Shown one piece after another: positions 1-7,626 of a stretch of DNA of 64,000 nt. Source of the stretch: Fictibacillus phosphorivorans (lineage in GTDB: Bacteria; Bacillota; Bacilli; Bacillales; Fictibacillaceae); assembly GCF_001629705.1 (NCBI RefSeq), contig NZ_CP015378.1, positions 4,030,001 through 4,094,000 on the forward strand. The letters run 5' to 3'. Both the position numbers and the translations under genes were made by a program. The notes beneath the pieces were generated by a model. That model was given only the letters and a program-made list of their open reading frames with translations. It did no database searches and had not been told where the DNA came from. The stretch's first letter is position 1. Each line of letters opens with the position of its first letter.

Positions 1-101
1 TTTATGTCATACCTGCTCTTTTTTATGTGATGTGACTCCATTTTTATGTGATGGTGTATTTTTAGCGGCAGCTCCACCACCATGGCTTCCATTTTCCATA
101 C

Positions 102-129
102 AAAAAAGCCAGCTGCAAAGAGCTGGCTT
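102..129 (-). terminator. rho-independent terminator of pta
   Basis: Perfect 9-bp stem AAGCCAGCT/AGCTGGCTT with a 6-nt loop; read on the minus strand it is followed by a T run (A102-107 on the plus strand). It lies 17 bases beyond the pta stop. Confidence 0.9.
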
Positions 130-145
130 CAACTAAATTATGAAA

Positions 146-1117
146 TTAAAGAGCTTGCATCGCTGTGATCAACGCTAATTTGTATACATCTTCTGCGTTA
201 CATCCGCGAGATAGATCGTTTACAGGCATGTTCAAGCCTTGAAGGATCGGTCCGATCGCTTCAAATCCGCCAAGACGTTGAACCATCTTGTATCCGATGT
301 TTCCTGTTTCAAGACTTGGGAAGATAAATACGTTCGCTTCCCCTTTGATCGGTGATTCTGGAGCTTTTTTCGCTGCTACAGATGGAACGAATGCTGCATC
401 GAACTGAAGCTCTCCATCATATGGGAAGTCTGGGTTCATTCCTTTTAAAACTTCTAACGCTTCTACTACTTTTTCCGTCTCAGGAGAAACCGCTGATCCT
501 TTTGTAGAGAAAGAAAGAAGCGCGACTTTCGGGTCGATACCGAAAACACGTGCCGTTTCAGCAGAAACCATAGCAGATTCAGCTAAATCTTGGCTGTTAG
601 GTGAAATGTTGATCGCGCAATCTGCGAACACATACTTTTCATCGCCACGAACCATGATGAACGCACCAGAAGTCTTCTTCACGCCTTCTTTTGTTTTGAT
701 GATCTGTAGAGCCGGACGAACGGTGTCAGCTGTAGAATGTGCGGCACCACTCACAAGTCCGTGAGCTTTTCCTGTGTAAACAAGCATCGTTCCAAAATAG
801 TTTTCATCTAATAAGATCTTACGTGCTTGTTCCTCGGTCGTTTTTCCTTTACGGCGTTCAACTAATGCGTCAACCAATGCATCGAACTCACCATATTCAG
901 CTGGGTTTAGCACCTCTACTCCATCTAGTGAGAATCCACCAGCTTGTGCTTTTGCTGTTACGTCAGCAGGATTTCCTATTAAAATCGGTTGAAGAACTTT
1001 TTCAGATGCTAGACGACTTGCTGCCTCTAGAATTCTTTCATCCGTTCCTTCAGGAAAAACGATGGTTGGGTTAGCCGACTGAACTTTACTCTTTAAATCT
1101 ATAAAAAGATCACTCAT
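146..1117 (-). CDS. pta: phosphate acetyltransferase (Pta)
   Basis: Interconverts acetyl-CoA and acetyl phosphate in the cytoplasm, the first step of overflow acetate production. The 323-residue protein has the normal length of the short Firmicutes Pta, starts MSDLFIDLKSKVQ and carries the conserved segments FPEGTDERILEAA near the N-terminus and ETGNIGYKMVQRL near the C-terminus. The ATG at 1117 follows AGGAGGC. A strong hairpin terminator lies just after the stop. The neighbourhood with hemQ matches the pta-hemQ linkage known in Bacillus subtilis. A cre-like palindrome about 100 bp upstream suggests CcpA activation, as known for pta in B. subtilis; that part is inference. Confidence 0.97.
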   Translation of the reverse strand: MSDLFIDLKSKVQSANPTIVFPEGTDERILEAASRLASEKVLQPILIGNPADVTAKAQAGGFSLDGVEVLNPAEYGEFDALVDALVERRKGKTTEEQARKILLDENYFGTMLVYTGKAHGLVSGAAHSTADTVRPALQIIKTKEGVKKTSGAFIMVRGDEKYVFADCAINISPNSQDLAESAMVSAETARVFGIDPKVALLSFSTKGSAVSPETEKVVEALEVLKGMNPDFPYDGELQFDAAFVPSVAAKKAPESPIKGEANVFIFPSLETGNIGYKMVQRLGGFEAIGPILQGLNMPVNDLSRGCNAEDVYKLALITAMQAL

Positions 1118-1212
1118 GATTTAGCCTCCTATTTTTCTATATAAACTGTACATTTTTTGCACTCACTATTAGGGTACTCCTTTTTTCACACCTTTTAAAC
1201 CTACCCATACAG

Positions 1213-1227
1213 TTGTAAGCGCTTGAT
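1213..1227. promoter_or_regulatory. possible cre (CcpA) site upstream of pta
   Basis: TTGTAAGCGCTTGAT: one half-site (TGTAAGCG) fits the cre consensus TGWAANCGNTNWCA well, the other half poorly. It sits about 100 bp upstream of the pta start, where an activating cre lies in B. subtilis. The match is partial, so this is a candidate only. Confidence 0.4.
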
Positions 1228-1344
1228 AAAAGAAGTTCTTATATTTAGAATTTTTTTACGTCTATAAAATATATTTTTTGATTATGAATCTTTTTCGTTC
1301 AACTATCGTAAAATTGTTTGAAAAATTTTGAGGAGGAATTATAC

Positions 1345-2121
1345 ATGTCGTTTGTAAACCGTATGTTAGCTTCTGTAGGAATTGGTTCAGCGAAGGTAGA
1401 CACCATTTTAGATAAAGATACGTACTCACCTGGTGAGAGCATTACAGGAAAGATTAGAATCGAGGGTGGTAAAGTCGATCAAAACATCGACCACATCACT
1501 CTTTATGTCATGACAGAATATTATCGTGAAGTGGACGACAAAAAAGTGAGAGATACTGCAGCGATTGAAAAGACGAATGTAACAAGCTCACTTGTTGTTA
1601 AAGCTGGCAGTCAGCAAGAGATTCCGTTCTCTCTTAAACTTCCATATGATGCTCCATTAACACTTGGCCACACGCCGGTATGGATTAAAACAGGGCTTGA
1701 TATTCAAATGGCTGTAGACCCAACAGATAACGATCAGATTCGCGTACTGCCAGATAGTGAAACGTCTGCCATCTTTGATGCGATCGAACAGCTTGGATTC
1801 CGCCTTCGAAAAGCATACTGCGGATCTGCACCGCGTTATATGCGCCGCAGACTTCCGTTTTTACAAGAGTTTGAGTATGTGCCAACATCAGGAGCTTATG
1901 CCGGAAAGCTAGATGAGCTAGAAGTGATCATGGTTCCACAAACAGATAGCATCGAGCTATTCTTAGAGATCGATAAGAAAGGTAAAGGATTGTTCGGCAT
2001 GCTTTCTGAAGCGATGGATATGGATGAGACGAAGGTTCGCCTCACTCTGTCACGCACTGAACTTCGAAATCCTGCTAGTGTTAAGAGCAAGATCGAGCAG
2101 TTGCTTCGCCAATACAGCTAA
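1345..2121 (+). CDS. spo0M: sporulation-control protein Spo0M
   Basis: Arrestin-like (SpoOM/YgaC fold) protein that influences sporulation phosphorelay output and cell-division stage in Bacillus. The open frame extends 27 bases further upstream, but the ATG at 1345 follows GAGGAGGAAT at good spacing and gives 258 residues, the same length as B. subtilis Spo0M, beginning MSFVNRMLASVGIGSAKVDT. The GIGSAKVDTxL start and the two beta-sandwich halves are typical. It is transcribed alone; a hairpin follows the stop. In B. subtilis it is SigH-dependent; I could not identify a convincing SigH promoter here. Confidence 0.95.
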   Translation: MSFVNRMLASVGIGSAKVDTILDKDTYSPGESITGKIRIEGGKVDQNIDHITLYVMTEYYREVDDKKVRDTAAIEKTNVTSSLVVKAGSQQEIPFSLKLPYDAPLTLGHTPVWIKTGLDIQMAVDPTDNDQIRVLPDSETSAIFDAIEQLGFRLRKAYCGSAPRYMRRRLPFLQEFEYVPTSGAYAGKLDELEVIMVPQTDSIELFLEIDKKGKGLFGMLSEAMDMDETKVRLTLSRTELRNPASVKSKIEQLLRQYS

Positions 2122-2138
2122 TTCCTCCTTTTTGGATT

Positions 2139-2169
2139 CGTCCCTACTTATGGTATATTTGTAGGGACG
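2139..2169 (+). terminator. hairpin between spo0M and hemQ
   Basis: Perfect 9-bp stem CGTCCCTAC/GTAGGGACG with a 13-nt loop, followed by a weak T stretch. The loop contains TATATT, which with TTGGAT 16 bases upstream could be a hemQ promoter, so the element may be a weak terminator, a promoter-embedded palindrome, or both. Confidence 0.55.
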
Positions 2170-2199
2170 TGTTTATATCTAGCAAGGAGTGAATAATTG

Positions 2200-2943
2200 A
2201 TGAGTGAAGCAGCGATTACACTAGAAGGCTGGTATTGCCTTCATGATTTCCGGACGATGGACTGGGCCGCTTGGAAAACGCTTTCCGGTGACCAGAGAGA
2301 ATATGCAATCAATGAATTTTTAACGTTCCTTGAGAAGTGGGAGAACGTAGAAGCTAATAAAGTGGGCAGTCATGCTCTATACAGCATCATGGGGCAAAAA
2401 GCTGACTTTATGATGATGCTTCTTCGTCCAACGATGGAAGAGCTGAACGAGATTGAAAACGCCTTTAACAAAACAGCATTCGCGCAATATACAGTAAAAG
2501 AATACTCTTACGTTTCTGTTGTCGAGCTAAGTACGTATAATCCGCAAAACGAGAGCGGCGAGATGGATCCGATGATCAAAGCTCGTCTGTTCCCAGAGCT
2601 TCCAAAATGGAAACATGTATGTTTCTATCCAATGGACAAGCGGCGTGATGGCGAAGATAACTGGTACATGCTGCCGATGGAAGAGCGCAAGAAGATGATG
2701 TACTCTCACGGTATGATCGGCCGCGGATATGCAGGAAAAGTGAAGCAGATCATCACAGGATCCGTTGGTCTAGATGATTGGGAATGGGGCGTAACGCTCT
2801 TCTCAAACGACATGCTTCAATTCAAAAAACTCGTATACGAAATGCGCTTTGACGAAGTAAGTGCGCGTTACGGCGAGTTCGGATCTTTCTACGTTGGAAA
2901 CATCCTTACAAAAGAAGCAGTGCCCGCTTATTTGCAGGTGTAA
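2200..2943 (+). CDS. hemQ: coproheme decarboxylase HemQ
   Basis: Final enzyme of the coproporphyrin-dependent haem pathway of Firmicutes: peroxide-dependent decarboxylation of coproheme III to haem b. It belongs to the chlorite-dismutase-like family and has 247 residues. Visible hallmarks are [15 protein letters not shown] at the N-terminus, [12 protein letters not shown] carrying the catalytic Tyr and substrate-binding Lys region, [20 protein letters not shown] with the proximal His and the distal Gln, and [17 protein letters not shown] directly precedes the ATG at 2200; AAGGAG at 2184-2189 suits either, and ATG is preferred. It is followed by a strong terminator. Confidence 0.96.
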   Translation: MSEAAITLEGWYCLHDFRTMDWAAWKTLSGDQREYAINEFLTFLEKWENVEANKVGSHALYSIMGQKADFMMMLLRPTMEELNEIENAFNKTAFAQYTVKEYSYVSVVELSTYNPQNESGEMDPMIKARLFPELPKWKHVCFYPMDKRRDGEDNWYMLPMEERKKMMYSHGMIGRGYAGKVKQIITGSVGLDDWEWGVTLFSNDMLQFKKLVYEMRFDEVSARYGEFGSFYVGNILTKEAVPAYLQV

Positions 2944-2949
2944 TGATTG

Positions 2950-2987
2950 AGATGACTCGTTCTTATGTGATGAGTCATCTTTTTTTG
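2950..2987 (+). terminator. hemQ terminator
   Basis: Stem AGATGACTC/GAGTCATCT followed by seven T residues, directly after the hemQ stop. Confidence 0.9.
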
Positions 2988-3028
2988 TTCTCGACGAATG
3001 TCGGAAATCGGATAAATATTTTTATACA

Positions 3029-3115
3029 CGAATTATGTGGCTTAAGTACGGAATTATGAGAGATTACCTCGTATAAAATGAGATTTACCTCGTAATTATA
3101 TTAAAGTGATCGCCT
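3029..3115. repeat. degenerate ~21-bp tandem array, locus 1
   Basis: Four consecutive units of 20, 21, 21 and 25 bases, most beginning CG followed by an AT-rich ATT core and ending TTACCT or similar (for example units at 3049-3069 and 3070-3090). It occupies the hemQ-cwlJ gap, which otherwise holds no gene. The pattern is weaker than at the 20-kb, 32-kb and 54-kb loci. Confidence 0.5.
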
Positions 3116-3255
3116 CAGACGAACACCTCGTTTTAATGTCCTTCCTAAACACACACACCGTAACTCTTCCTTCCTACTTCCTTACATAAGAACTGCTTTC
3201 ACAACGAGCCAAACACTTCTCCTTGTTTCTTTATTAAACTTTCATAACGTTGTTG

Positions 3256-3284
3256 GTCTAGTTTCCCAAAACAGCTCATACACA
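3256..3284 (+). promoter_or_regulatory. possible SigE promoter for cwlJ-gerQ
   Basis: CATACACA at 3277-3284 resembles the SigE -10 (CATACANT, one mismatch) with GTCTAGTTT about 12 bases upstream resembling a SigE -35. cwlJ and gerQ are mother-cell SigE genes in Bacillus, so the position is apt, but the match is imperfect. Confidence 0.4.
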
Positions 3285-3347
3285 TATATCGAATGTTCTG
3301 TTTCCCTGCTTGTACACCACGATTAACAACATAGAGGGGGAAGGCAA

Positions 3348-3779
3348 TTGGCAGTCATTAAGGCTACAAATAAGGATATTGACTTGCTGGCACGTCTCAT
3401 ACGTGCGGAAGCTGAGGGTGAAGGTGACCAAGGGATGCTCCTTGTTGGTAATACCGGCGTAAATCGAATTCGCTCCAACTGCCTTGATTTTAAAAATATT
3501 CGTACGATGCAGCAGATGGTTTTCCAAAGACCTGGAGGATTTGAAGCCACGATCAAAGGATATTTTTATCAAGGTGCAAGAGAGAATGAAAGAAGATTGG
3601 CGAAGAGGGTTATTAATGGTCAGCGCTTCCACCCTGCCAAAAATGCGTTATGGTTTTTCGATCCATCAGGAGCTTGTCCGAAGACTTGGTACAATCAGCC
3701 TCACTCGGGAAGCTTCAAGGCACACTGTTTTTATCAGCCAAGACAAAGTGATTGTCCAAATGTGTTTAACACCTTTTAG
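3348..3779 (+). CDS. cwlJ: spore cortex-lytic enzyme CwlJ
   Basis: Cell-wall hydrolase of the hydrolase_2 (SleB C-terminal) family that degrades spore cortex during Ca-dipicolinate-triggered germination. The 143-residue protein lacks a signal peptide and a peptidoglycan-binding domain, which distinguishes CwlJ from SleB. Conserved blocks are LLARLIRAEAEGEG with the catalytic Glu, MLLVGNTGVNRI, GYFYQGARENE, and KAHCFYQP near the end. The start is TTG, with AGAGGGGG a few bases upstream. The stop overlaps the gerQ ribosome binding site, so the two genes are co-transcribed and probably translationally coupled; GerQ is required for CwlJ to assemble in the coat. Confidence 0.96.
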   Translation: MAVIKATNKDIDLLARLIRAEAEGEGDQGMLLVGNTGVNRIRSNCLDFKNIRTMQQMVFQRPGGFEATIKGYFYQGARENERRLAKRVINGQRFHPAKNALWFFDPSGACPKTWYNQPHSGSFKAHCFYQPRQSDCPNVFNTF

Positions 3780-3791
3780 GGAGGTTTGTTG

Positions 3792-4271
3792 ATGAACAAC
3801 TTTAATCCGTACGGCCAAGAATATTATCGGGCTCAAAATGGAATGGGTATGATGGGTGGCGGCATGGGAGGAATGGCAGGCATGGGGGTTCCTCAAGATA
3901 TGGCACAAAGTCAGCAGGCGCCAGGAATGGGTGGAGGCCCTCTGCAAGACATCGGTGCTCCAGGGCAGCTTCCGCTCGAGCAGTCGTATATTGAAAATAT
4001 TTTAAGGATGAACAAAGGGAAAGTCGCGACAGTCTATATGACTTTTGAGAACAATGAAAAGTGGAACGCTAAGGTATTTAAAGGAATCATCGAAGCTGCT
4101 GGCCGTGATCACATTATTCTAAGTGATCCGCAAACAGGTAAACGGTATCTGCTATTAATGGTGTATGTAAACTATGTTACGTTTGATGAAGAGATCAACT
4201 ATAGCTATCCTTATGGTACGCAACAGCAACAACAGCAAGGTGGCCAAATGGCACAGTACAGCCCTCGTTGA
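3792..4271 (+). CDS. gerQ: spore coat protein GerQ
   Basis: Inner-coat protein needed for CwlJ localisation and, in B. subtilis, crosslinked by transglutaminase Tgl. 159 residues: a Met/Gly-rich low-complexity N-terminal third (MGMMGGGMGGMAGMG), a conserved core beginning LPLEQSYIENILRMNKGK and including DPQTGKRYLLLMVYVNYVTFDEEINY, and a Gln-rich tail. Lys and Gln residues suitable for crosslinking are present. The ATG at 3792 is preferred over two in-frame TTG codons just upstream because GGGAGG ends 7 bases before it. It is the second gene of the cwlJ-gerQ operon. Confidence 0.96.
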   Translation: MNNFNPYGQEYYRAQNGMGMMGGGMGGMAGMGVPQDMAQSQQAPGMGGGPLQDIGAPGQLPLEQSYIENILRMNKGKVATVYMTFENNEKWNAKVFKGIIEAAGRDHIILSDPQTGKRYLLLMVYVNYVTFDEEINYSYPYGTQQQQQQGGQMAQYSPR

Positions 4272-4310
4272 TAGATCTTATTCCTGTCTGGTTCAGGCAA
4301 TTATAAAAAT

Positions 4311-4341
4311 GGCGCCCTCTTTATTTAAGAGAGCGCCTTTT
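4311..4341. terminator. bidirectional terminator between gerQ and ywdK
   Basis: Ten-base arms GGCGCCCTCT/AGAGAGCGCC with one mismatch, T-rich on the plus strand, in a convergent gap of about 70 bases. Confidence 0.8.
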
Positions 4342-4342
4342 A

Positions 4343-4714
4343 TTATGCTTTTACAACTGCGATGATTAACAGAATCCAACCAACGATAAACGCTACGCCG
4401 CCAAGCGGTGTAATCGGACCAAAGAATTTCATCCCTGTCGTTGAGAGAGCATATAGACTTCCTGAGAAAAGCAGTATGCCGATAAAGAACGACCAACCTG
4501 CTCCTGTTAATAGCGTTGAAGCTGGGAATTTACCAAGTAAAACACCGACAACTAACAAAGCCAGTGCATGATACATGTGATATTGAACACCAGTCTGGTA
4601 TACATTTAACATGTTTCTTGCATTTAGTTTAGCTTCGAGTGCATGTGCCCCGAAAGCTCCGAGCATAACCGCAAGCATCGCGTGGATCGCACCTAATATA
4701 AGAAAAAGCTTCAT
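4343..4714 (-). CDS. ywdK: DUF423 family membrane protein YwdK
   Basis: Small integral membrane protein of unknown function, 123 residues with four predicted hydrophobic segments and the DUF423 signature GAFGAHALEAKL, followed by YHALALL and TPLGGVAFIVGW. The open frame runs much further upstream, but ATG 4714 follows AGGAG and yields the family's usual length. Its position next to gerQ (ywdL in B. subtilis) matches the ywdI-ywdK-ywdL order of B. subtilis, which supports the name. Confidence 0.92.
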   Translation of the reverse strand: MKLFLILGAIHAMLAVMLGAFGAHALEAKLNARNMLNVYQTGVQYHMYHALALLVVGVLLGKFPASTLLTGAGWSFFIGILLFSGSLYALSTTGMKFFGPITPLGGVAFIVGWILLIIAVVKA

Positions 4715-4814
4715 CCTTTTCCACTCCTGTTTTTCTTTTATCTTACCATTGAAAAATGACAATACAAAGGTTGCCACAGGATTGTAAAGATTTTGGCGGA
4801 CGGGTTGTCCATGA

Positions 4815-4855
4815 TAAAAAAGGCGAACGCTAACGTTTTTTCGGTTGACGTTCGC
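4815..4855 (-). terminator. terminator of the YvrJ-like gene
   Basis: Stem GCGAACG/CGTTCGC extended by weaker pairs, with a minus-strand T run (A tract 4816-4821). It overlaps the last codons and stop of the preceding small gene. Confidence 0.75.
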
Positions 4856-5063
4856 TGTCCAGTAATCGGACGTATTGATCGATCTTACGCTCAAGCTCTT
4901 CTTTCTCTACTAATTCAGAGTGAAGTTCTCGAATAATTCCTTCCAAGCTCTGAATACGCCTCTCAAACTGAAAAAGCAAGTAGCCCGCAATGACAATAGG
5001 AAAGCCTACATTACCGAGGAGATTAACTAAGTTTAACCACTCACTTGCTCCGACCATTTCCAT
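4830..5063 (-). CDS. YvrJ-like small membrane protein with coiled coil
   Basis: A 77-residue protein: an N-terminal segment LVNLLGNVGFPIVIAGYLLFQFE matching the YvrJ family pattern (LxxxVGFPIxVxxYLLxRxE), then a highly charged helical tail rich in Glu, Lys and Leu that looks like a coiled coil. YvrJ-type proteins are membrane-anchored and of unknown function. Two ATG codons are possible (5063 and 5057); GAGGGG is better spaced for 5057. The tail is longer than in the minimal ~50-residue family members. Confidence 0.75.
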   Translation of the reverse strand: MEMVGASEWLNLVNLLGNVGFPIVIAGYLLFQFERRIQSLEGIIRELHSELVEKEELERKIDQYVRLLDSERQPKKR

Positions 5064-5265
5064 TCACCCCTCTATTTTTATCGAATAAAACAGAACGTAT
5101 GTTCGTAAATTTAGTATAATGCGAACGGAGACTATTTACCATCATTCCTTTCTCATATTTTTATTTTGATTCGAAGGACCTATAACAAAAAGAGGTTTAA
5201 ATAATTGACACAGTGGAATAAAAAAAGTAAGACAGAAAAAATTACATAAGAGGAGGAACAATAAA

Positions 5266-5436
5266 ATGGAACTTCTTATCACAATGATATATACAATTCT
5301 TGGTTTAGCTGCTCTAAGTCTAATCGCAACAGTGACTGCCATTTATTTTTCTAATAAAAAGATCAACGAAAAAATTGAAATCGCAAAACGTAGAGATGCA
5401 AGAATGGAACACCAGAATACTTATGTTTCGATCTAA
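5266..5436 (+). CDS. 56-residue single-span membrane protein
   Basis: Short gene with a very strong ribosome binding site (AGAGGAGGAA, 5250-5259) before ATG 5266. The peptide begins MELLITMIYTILGLAALS, continues as one hydrophobic span ending around TAIYFS, and finishes with a basic/acidic tail NKKINEKIEIAKRRDARMEH. Unknown function; the layout (N-terminal span, charged cytosolic tail) resembles many small Bacillus membrane proteins. Codon use is ordinary and it is followed within 65 bases by an interspersed repeat copy. Confidence 0.7.
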   Translation: MELLITMIYTILGLAALSLIATVTAIYFSNKKINEKIEIAKRRDARMEHQNTYVSI

Positions 5437-5499
5437 CAGCGCTGATAATGGTGCTGTTTTTTTTGCACATATATGCCTTATATTGTTGTCCTTGAAAGT

Positions 5500-5630
5500 A
5501 GTTGATTTCCGCTCCAGGTTGCTCGCTTTCCACGGGGCGAACGGTGAGCCTCCTGCCGCTTTGCGCCATCAGGAGTCTCCACCTGACCGCTCGTCCCGTA
5601 GGAGTCTCGCACCTTGCGCTTCAATCAACT
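5500..5630 (+). repeat. interspersed GC-rich hairpin repeat, copy R1
   Basis: About 130 bases bounded by the perfect inverted ends AGTTGATT (5500-5507) and AATCAACT (5623-5630). Internal paired arms include ACGGGGCG with CGTCCCGT, GGTGAG with CTC(C)ACC, and CTCCTG with CAGGAG. Sister copies are at 9.9, 12.8, 27.5, 42.7, 50.3, 50.6, 55.6 and 59.1 kb. In R1 the arm ACGGG/CCCGT replaces GCGGG/CCCGC of most copies, a compensatory pair. Confidence 0.9.
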
Positions 5631-5663
5631 TGCAGAGAAGAGCCTTGTGAAAATATCATCTCT

Positions 5664-5746
5664 CGGATTATTGTACAAACTTTCGGAATTAATCTTGATT
5701 CTCGCGGGATTATCCCGAAGATTTTCGGTATTCTCTCTCCTGCTAC
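5664..5746. repeat. degenerate 21-bp tandem array, locus 2
   Basis: Units of 20, 21 and 21 bases plus a fourth partial unit, each beginning CGG and carrying an ATT core (unit starts 5664, 5684, 5705, 5726). It lies between repeat R1 and the ywdI terminator. There is no gene here. Confidence 0.55.
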
Positions 5747-5783
5747 CCCACCACAAGTACTCTCCCCCATACAAACCAACACA

Positions 5784-5817
5784 AAAAAAGAAAAACCCAC
5801 TCAAAAAGAGTAGGTTT
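5784..5817 (-). terminator. ywdI terminator
   Basis: Arms AAACCCACTC/GAGTAGGTTT with a 5-nt loop and a minus-strand T run, 15 bases beyond the ywdI stop. Confidence 0.8.
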
Positions 5818-5832
5818 CCGATAAACTAACAT

Positions 5833-6159
5833 TTAAAAATCAAAAATAGAGTCTCCGTTGCCGTCTTTCTCCTCTTGATCATCATCCTCATAGTCCATGT
5901 CAAAATCCATCATAGACTTTTGATGTTTTTTTGGCGGAGGAGCGGTCACTAGGCTTGCTGGTTTTTGAACCGGATAAGAAGGTACCCACCCTTTCACGCC
6001 AACAGCTGAATCATCTTCATCCGCTTCTAGCATTAATTCACACAATGTTTGGATGGCTGATACATGTTCGCGCAGTTTTGGGGAGTTCTCATCTAACACT
6101 TTCATTTCCGCAACATGCTTTTCTATTTTTTTTGCAAACTGACTGACAGATATATTCAT
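5833..6159 (-). CDS. ywdI: DUF5327 family protein YwdI
   Basis: Small cytoplasmic protein of unknown function, 108 residues. The N-terminal half (MNISVSQFAKKIEKHVAEMK, then a helix with AIQTLCELMLEAD) matches YwdI of B. subtilis; the C-terminal half is low-complexity and ends in an acidic stretch DYEDDDQEEKDGNGDSIFDF. The open frame begins 12 bases earlier with GTG, but ATG 6159 after GGTGA fits the family start. Linkage to ywdK and gerQ supports the assignment. Confidence 0.8.
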   Translation of the reverse strand: MNISVSQFAKKIEKHVAEMKVLDENSPKLREHVSAIQTLCELMLEADEDDSAVGVKGWVPSYPVQKPASLVTAPPPKKHQKSMMDFDMDYEDDDQEEKDGNGDSIFDF

Positions 6160-6223
6160 CGGTTTCACCACAATTGTTTTTTTCTTATTCTATCAAACCC
6201 GTACACATAAATAAAATGAATGC

Positions 6224-6250
6224 CAAAAAAGACAGCTCGAACAAGCTGCC
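6224..6250 (-). terminator. terminator downstream of the 76-residue gene
   Basis: GACAGCT/AGCTGCC hairpin (one mismatch) followed on the minus strand by six T residues, about 180 bases beyond the stop of the 6433-6663 gene. Confidence 0.6.
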
Positions 6251-6432
6251 TTTTGCTCCAAATTCCGCTCAAGTATATTCATACACTAGCACACGTACGG
6301 TGATCCTGCCGCGAGCATGATAGTGAATGCGAAAAATAGCCCTATTTATTTTTTTGCAGCAGACCCCCTTCTCCCCAATATACGAACATCAAATATTTCA
6401 CTCCACCAACAATAAACTTCCAGTTATGTAAT

Positions 6433-6663
6433 CTACGACGTATCTACCCAACTGAAATTCTGATTATTGAAAGGCACGGCAATTGCAGACATAACTTCCG
6501 ATTCATTCTTGTTACTCACTTCGCCATACGAAAAGAAGTTCACACCCGTTTCATTCGCCATCATAACTTGTCCTGTTTTCGGCATAGAAACTGACACCAT
6601 GTAGTTCTTCATAACCGACCCCATTAACAGCAGAACCCAAAGTACATACGTCATAACTTCCAT
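6433..6663 (-). CDS. small membrane-anchored hypothetical protein
   Basis: Not recognised. 76 residues beginning MEVMTYVLWVLLLMGSVMKN, a single hydrophobic N-terminal span that may be an uncleaved anchor or signal, followed by a ~50-residue polar region including SMPKTGQVMMANETGVNFFS. The ATG at 6663 follows AAAGGGGTAGGGA; an upstream in-frame TTG is less likely. It lies alone in a gene-poor stretch, so translation is plausible but not certain. Confidence 0.5.
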   Translation of the reverse strand: MEVMTYVLWVLLLMGSVMKNYMVSVSMPKTGQVMMANETGVNFFSYGEVSNKNESEVMSAIAVPFNNQNFSWVDTS

Positions 6664-7021
6664 CTTCCCTACCCCTTTCAAATTTTCGTTAATTTGTACC
6701 GATCTATTTAAACCCTACTTTACTGGCAAGTATTATTCTTTTATAACCTCCCTTCGACTTACCAATGTATGTGGTGTTAATTGCGATTATACGTACCTTT
6801 TTATAAAATGTTTGTCACAATGTGCTTTTGTTTTGAAGTTTCTATCAACAAAAGATTCACTTCAGGTACAAAAAAGAGCAGATTCGGCCCACATTTTTGT
6901 ATAATAGTGAATATAGAAGTGAATATGTTAGCGAGTTTAAGCTGAATATGATAGAAAAAGACGTATACTTCTAAATCTTTTTATTCATTAATTATTTTCT
7001 GTAGAAACAAGGAGGAGAATC
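6664..7021. other. divergent intergenic region
   Basis: About 360 AT-rich bases between the divergent 76-residue gene and the carbonic anhydrase gene. A perfect -10 hexamer TATAAT lies at 6900-6905 without a convincing -35, and the ribosome binding site AGGAGGAG lies at 7011-7018. I see no other structure. Confidence 0.5.
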
Positions 7022-7579
7022 ATGTCCGTACTTAACGAAATCTTAGCGTTCAATCACCAATTTGTTGAAAACAAAGAATATGAACCTTTCCAAACTACTA
7101 AATTTCCTGATAAAGGACTTGTTATCGTATCTTGTATGGATACGCGCCTGACTGAATTGTTGCCGAGTGCGATGAATATCAAGAACGGTGATGTAAAAGT
7201 TATTAAATCGGCTGGAGCGGTTATCTCCCATCCATTCGGTTCGATTATGAGAAGTATCCTTGTGGCCATCTATGAACTAAAAGCTGAAGAAGTGATGGTC
7301 ATCGGTCACTATGACTGTGGAATGAGCAATGTAAACGCAGATGGACTTCTTGCCAAGATGAAAGACCGTGGCATTGAAGAGTCAACGTTTGACACATTAA
7401 AATATTCTGGACTCGATTTAAAGAAATGGGTTCAAGGGTTTGAAAGTGTTGAGGATTCAGTGAGAAACAGTGTGAAGCTTGTAAAAAATCACCCGCTACT
7501 TCCTGAAGATATTAAAGTACATGGTCTCGTTATCGATCCTGCTACAGGAAGACTCGACCTTGTAGAACGCGGAGAATAG
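7022..7579 (+). CDS. ytiB: beta-class carbonic anhydrase
   Basis: Zinc enzyme interconverting CO2 and bicarbonate in the cytoplasm. 185 residues closely resembling B. subtilis YtiB: zinc-site Cys38 and the Asp40-Arg42 dyad in SCMDTRL, then His96 and Cys99 in GHYDCGMS. The KFPDKGLVIVSC lead-in and the end motif VHGLVIDPATGRLDL are typical. ATG follows GGAGGAGAATC. It is monocistronic with a strong terminator and convergent with the nucleotidase gene. Confidence 0.93.
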   Translation: MSVLNEILAFNHQFVENKEYEPFQTTKFPDKGLVIVSCMDTRLTELLPSAMNIKNGDVKVIKSAGAVISHPFGSIMRSILVAIYELKAEEVMVIGHYDCGMSNVNADGLLAKMKDRGIEESTFDTLKYSGLDLKKWVQGFESVEDSVRNSVKLVKNHPLLPEDIKVHGLVIDPATGRLDLVERGE

Positions 7580-7587
7580 AAATAAAA

Positions 7588-7626
7588 AAGGCAAAGCGAT
7601 GCTTACACACGCTTTGCCTTTTTTAT
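7588..7626. terminator. bidirectional terminator
   Basis: Perfect 11-bp stem AAGGCAAAGCG/CGCTTTGCCTT, A-rich before and T-rich after, between the convergent carbonic anhydrase and nucleotidase genes. Confidence 0.9.

Noticed and set aside
7..99. Minus-strand 30-codon frame (MENGSHGGG...) beyond the pta terminator
   Set aside because: Its ATG lies immediately after the terminator T run and has no ribosome binding site. At the window edge it cannot be judged further.
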